DNA of 7,268 bases from Defluviitaleaceae bacterium (lineage in GTDB: Bacteria > Bacillota > Clostridia > Lachnospirales > WRAA01). A program made the position numbers and the translations under genes. Under the pieces are notes generated by a model that saw nothing but the letters and a program-made list of their open reading frames with translations, made no database searches and had not been told where the DNA came from. The stretch spans positions 1-7,268 of the forward strand of contig WRAA01000103.1 in the NCBI GenBank assembly GCA_009780445.1, in the 5' to 3' direction. This document shows positions 6,191 to 7,268 of this stretch, piece after piece (the stretch's first letter is position 1; each line of letters begins with the position of its first letter).

Positions 6191-7268
6191 ATGGAGAACG
6201 GAATAGAATTTATCGACGGCGGCATTACGGCCGCTCCCGGCTTTACGGCCTCCGGGACATACTGCGGAATCCGCGCAAACCGCACGAAGCGGGATCTCGC
6301 GCTCATCATGGCTGAAAAGCCCTGCGCCGCCGCCGCGGTGTACACGCTGAACAAGGTGAAGGCCGCGCCGCTCCTGCTGACGATGGAGCATTTGAAGGAC
6401 GGCACGGCGCAAGCGATCCTTGTGAACTCCGGCAACGCCAACGCCTGCGCACCCGGCGGAATGGAAGCCGCCAAGGCAAGCGCGGAGGCCGTGGCCGCTT
6501 GCGCAAAGCTCCAACCTTCCGACATTATCGTAAGCTCCACGGGTGTTATCGGCGTGCCGCTTCCTGTGGAGCCGATTGTACGCGGAGCCGCCGCCCTGGT
6601 CGAAGGCTTATCCCGCGACGGCACAACCGCCGCCGAAGCCATTATGACCACGGACCTGTACCCCAAGTCGGCGGCGGTGCGCTTTAGGCTTGGCGGTAAG
6701 ACCGTCACCCTCGGCGGCATCGCAAAGGGTTCAGGCATGATACACCCCAACATGGCCACCATGATGGCCTTCGTAACCACGGACTGCGACATCGACGCGG
6801 GCCTGCTGGAGCAAGCCTTGCGCGAAAGCTCGGCCAAGACCTACAACCGCATCAGCGTGGACGGCGACATGTCCACCAACGACATGGCAGTCGTGCTGGC
6901 CTCCGGCACTGCCGGCAATCCGCGCATCAACGAGAAGAACGCAGACTACGCCGTCTTTGCGCAAGCTCTAAACGCCGTGAACCTCCGGCTTGCCAAGGCA
7001 ATCGCCAAGGACGGCGAAGGCGCGACAAAGCTCGTGACCGCCCACGTACACGGAGCGGTTTCGGAGGACAATGCCGCCAAGCTTGCGATGTCCGTCATAT
7101 CTTCGTCCCTCGTTAAGGCCGCCATGTTCGGCTCCGACGCTAACTGGGGCAGGGTTCTCTGTGCAATGGGCTATTCAGGCGCGGAGTTCAGGACGGACGG
7201 CGTTGACGTGAGTTTCGCGTCCTCCGCCGGAACCGTGGCGGTGTGCAAGGACGGAATGGGGCTTGCCT
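6191..7268 (+). CDS. argJ: Glutamate N-acetyltransferase / ornithine acetyltransferase (3' end beyond window)
   Basis: ArgJ moves the acetyl group from N-acetyl-ornithine to glutamate, recycling it in the cyclic arginine pathway; bifunctional forms also acetylate glutamate with acetyl-CoA. The 359 residues present show the N-terminal GGITAAPGF motif, the ILVNSGNANAC segment (76-86), the STGVIG motif (116-121) and the self-cleavage site KGSGMIHPNMATMMAF (179-194). Cleavage is expected between Ala189 and Thr190, Thr190 becoming the nucleophile of the beta chain. Later motifs SVDGDMSTND and the SDANWGR segment near the edge are also intact. About 45-50 residues are probably missing at the right edge, judged from the usual length of about 400. 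The ATG follows AGGAGAG (6178-6184), which overlaps the argC stop. Mono- or bifunctional activity cannot be decided from sequence. argB and argD commonly follow in this kind of operon, but lie outside if present. Confidence 0.97.
   Translation, partial: MENGIEFIDGGITAAPGFTASGTYCGIRANRTKRDLALIMAEKPCAAAAVYTLNKVKAAPLLLTMEHLKDGTAQAILVNSGNANACAPGGMEAAKASAEAVAACAKLQPSDIIVSSTGVIGVPLPVEPIVRGAAALVEGLSRDGTTAAEAIMTTDLYPKSAAVRFRLGGKTVTLGGIAKGSGMIHPNMATMMAFVTTDCDIDAGLLEQALRESSAKTYNRISVDGDMSTNDMAVVLASGTAGNPRINEKNADYAVFAQALNAVNLRLAKAIAKDGEGATKLVTAHVHGAVSEDNAAKLAMSVISSSLVKAAMFGSDANWGRVLCAMGYSGAEFRTDGVDVSFASSAGTVAVCKDGMGLA

Noticed and set aside
5959..6837. A 292-codon open frame on the minus strand
   Set aside because: It runs antisense across the argC-argJ junction, has low-complexity Ala/Ser/Arg composition and shows no domain.

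Overview
The window reads as an ordinary chromosomal segment of a GC-rich bacterium. It holds five protein genes in two divergent groups and no sign of mobile DNA, CRISPR or RNA genes. Strong GGAGG-type ribosome binding sites, frequent GTG/TTG starts, a DUF554 membrane protein, a MoxR/DUF58/transglutaminase operon and a possible ArgR box ahead of argC-argJ together suggest a GC-rich Gram-positive, perhaps a Clostridia-type Firmicute. This is an inference from gene style; no phylogenetic marker is present.

Left part (1-4289, minus strand): a compact three-gene operon transcribed right to left. It runs from a MoxR-family AAA+ ATPase (3351-4289) to a DUF58 membrane-anchored protein (2196-3338) and then a TgpA/YebA-like multi-pass membrane protein with an extracytoplasmic transglutaminase-like domain (2190 down to the left window edge, 3' end missing). 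Gaps are 12 and 5 nt. This is the widespread MoxR-DUF58-transglutaminase module, generally thought to act in chaperone-like assembly or maturation at the membrane; the exact substrate is unknown. All three genes appear to begin at non-ATG codons, each with a good Shine-Dalgarno sequence.

Middle (4290-4471): a divergent AT-rich intergenic region with a promoter on each strand and an 8+8 bp inverted repeat overlapping the presumed -35 of the moxR-type operon.

Right part (4472-7268, plus strand): a DUF554 (YdfK/YqgA-type) membrane protein with a near-consensus extended -10 promoter. It is followed by argC (short, type 2 N-acetyl-gamma-glutamyl-phosphate reductase) and argJ (ornithine acetyltransferase, 3' end missing), which form the beginning of an arginine operon. 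The argC promoter contains a sequence matching 13 of 14 positions of the ARG-box core, overlapping the -35 element, so ArgR/AhrC repression by arginine is the most specific regulatory prediction here.

I found no convincing undescribed system. The points most worth checking are the ARG box, the operator-like palindrome and the start-codon corrections.
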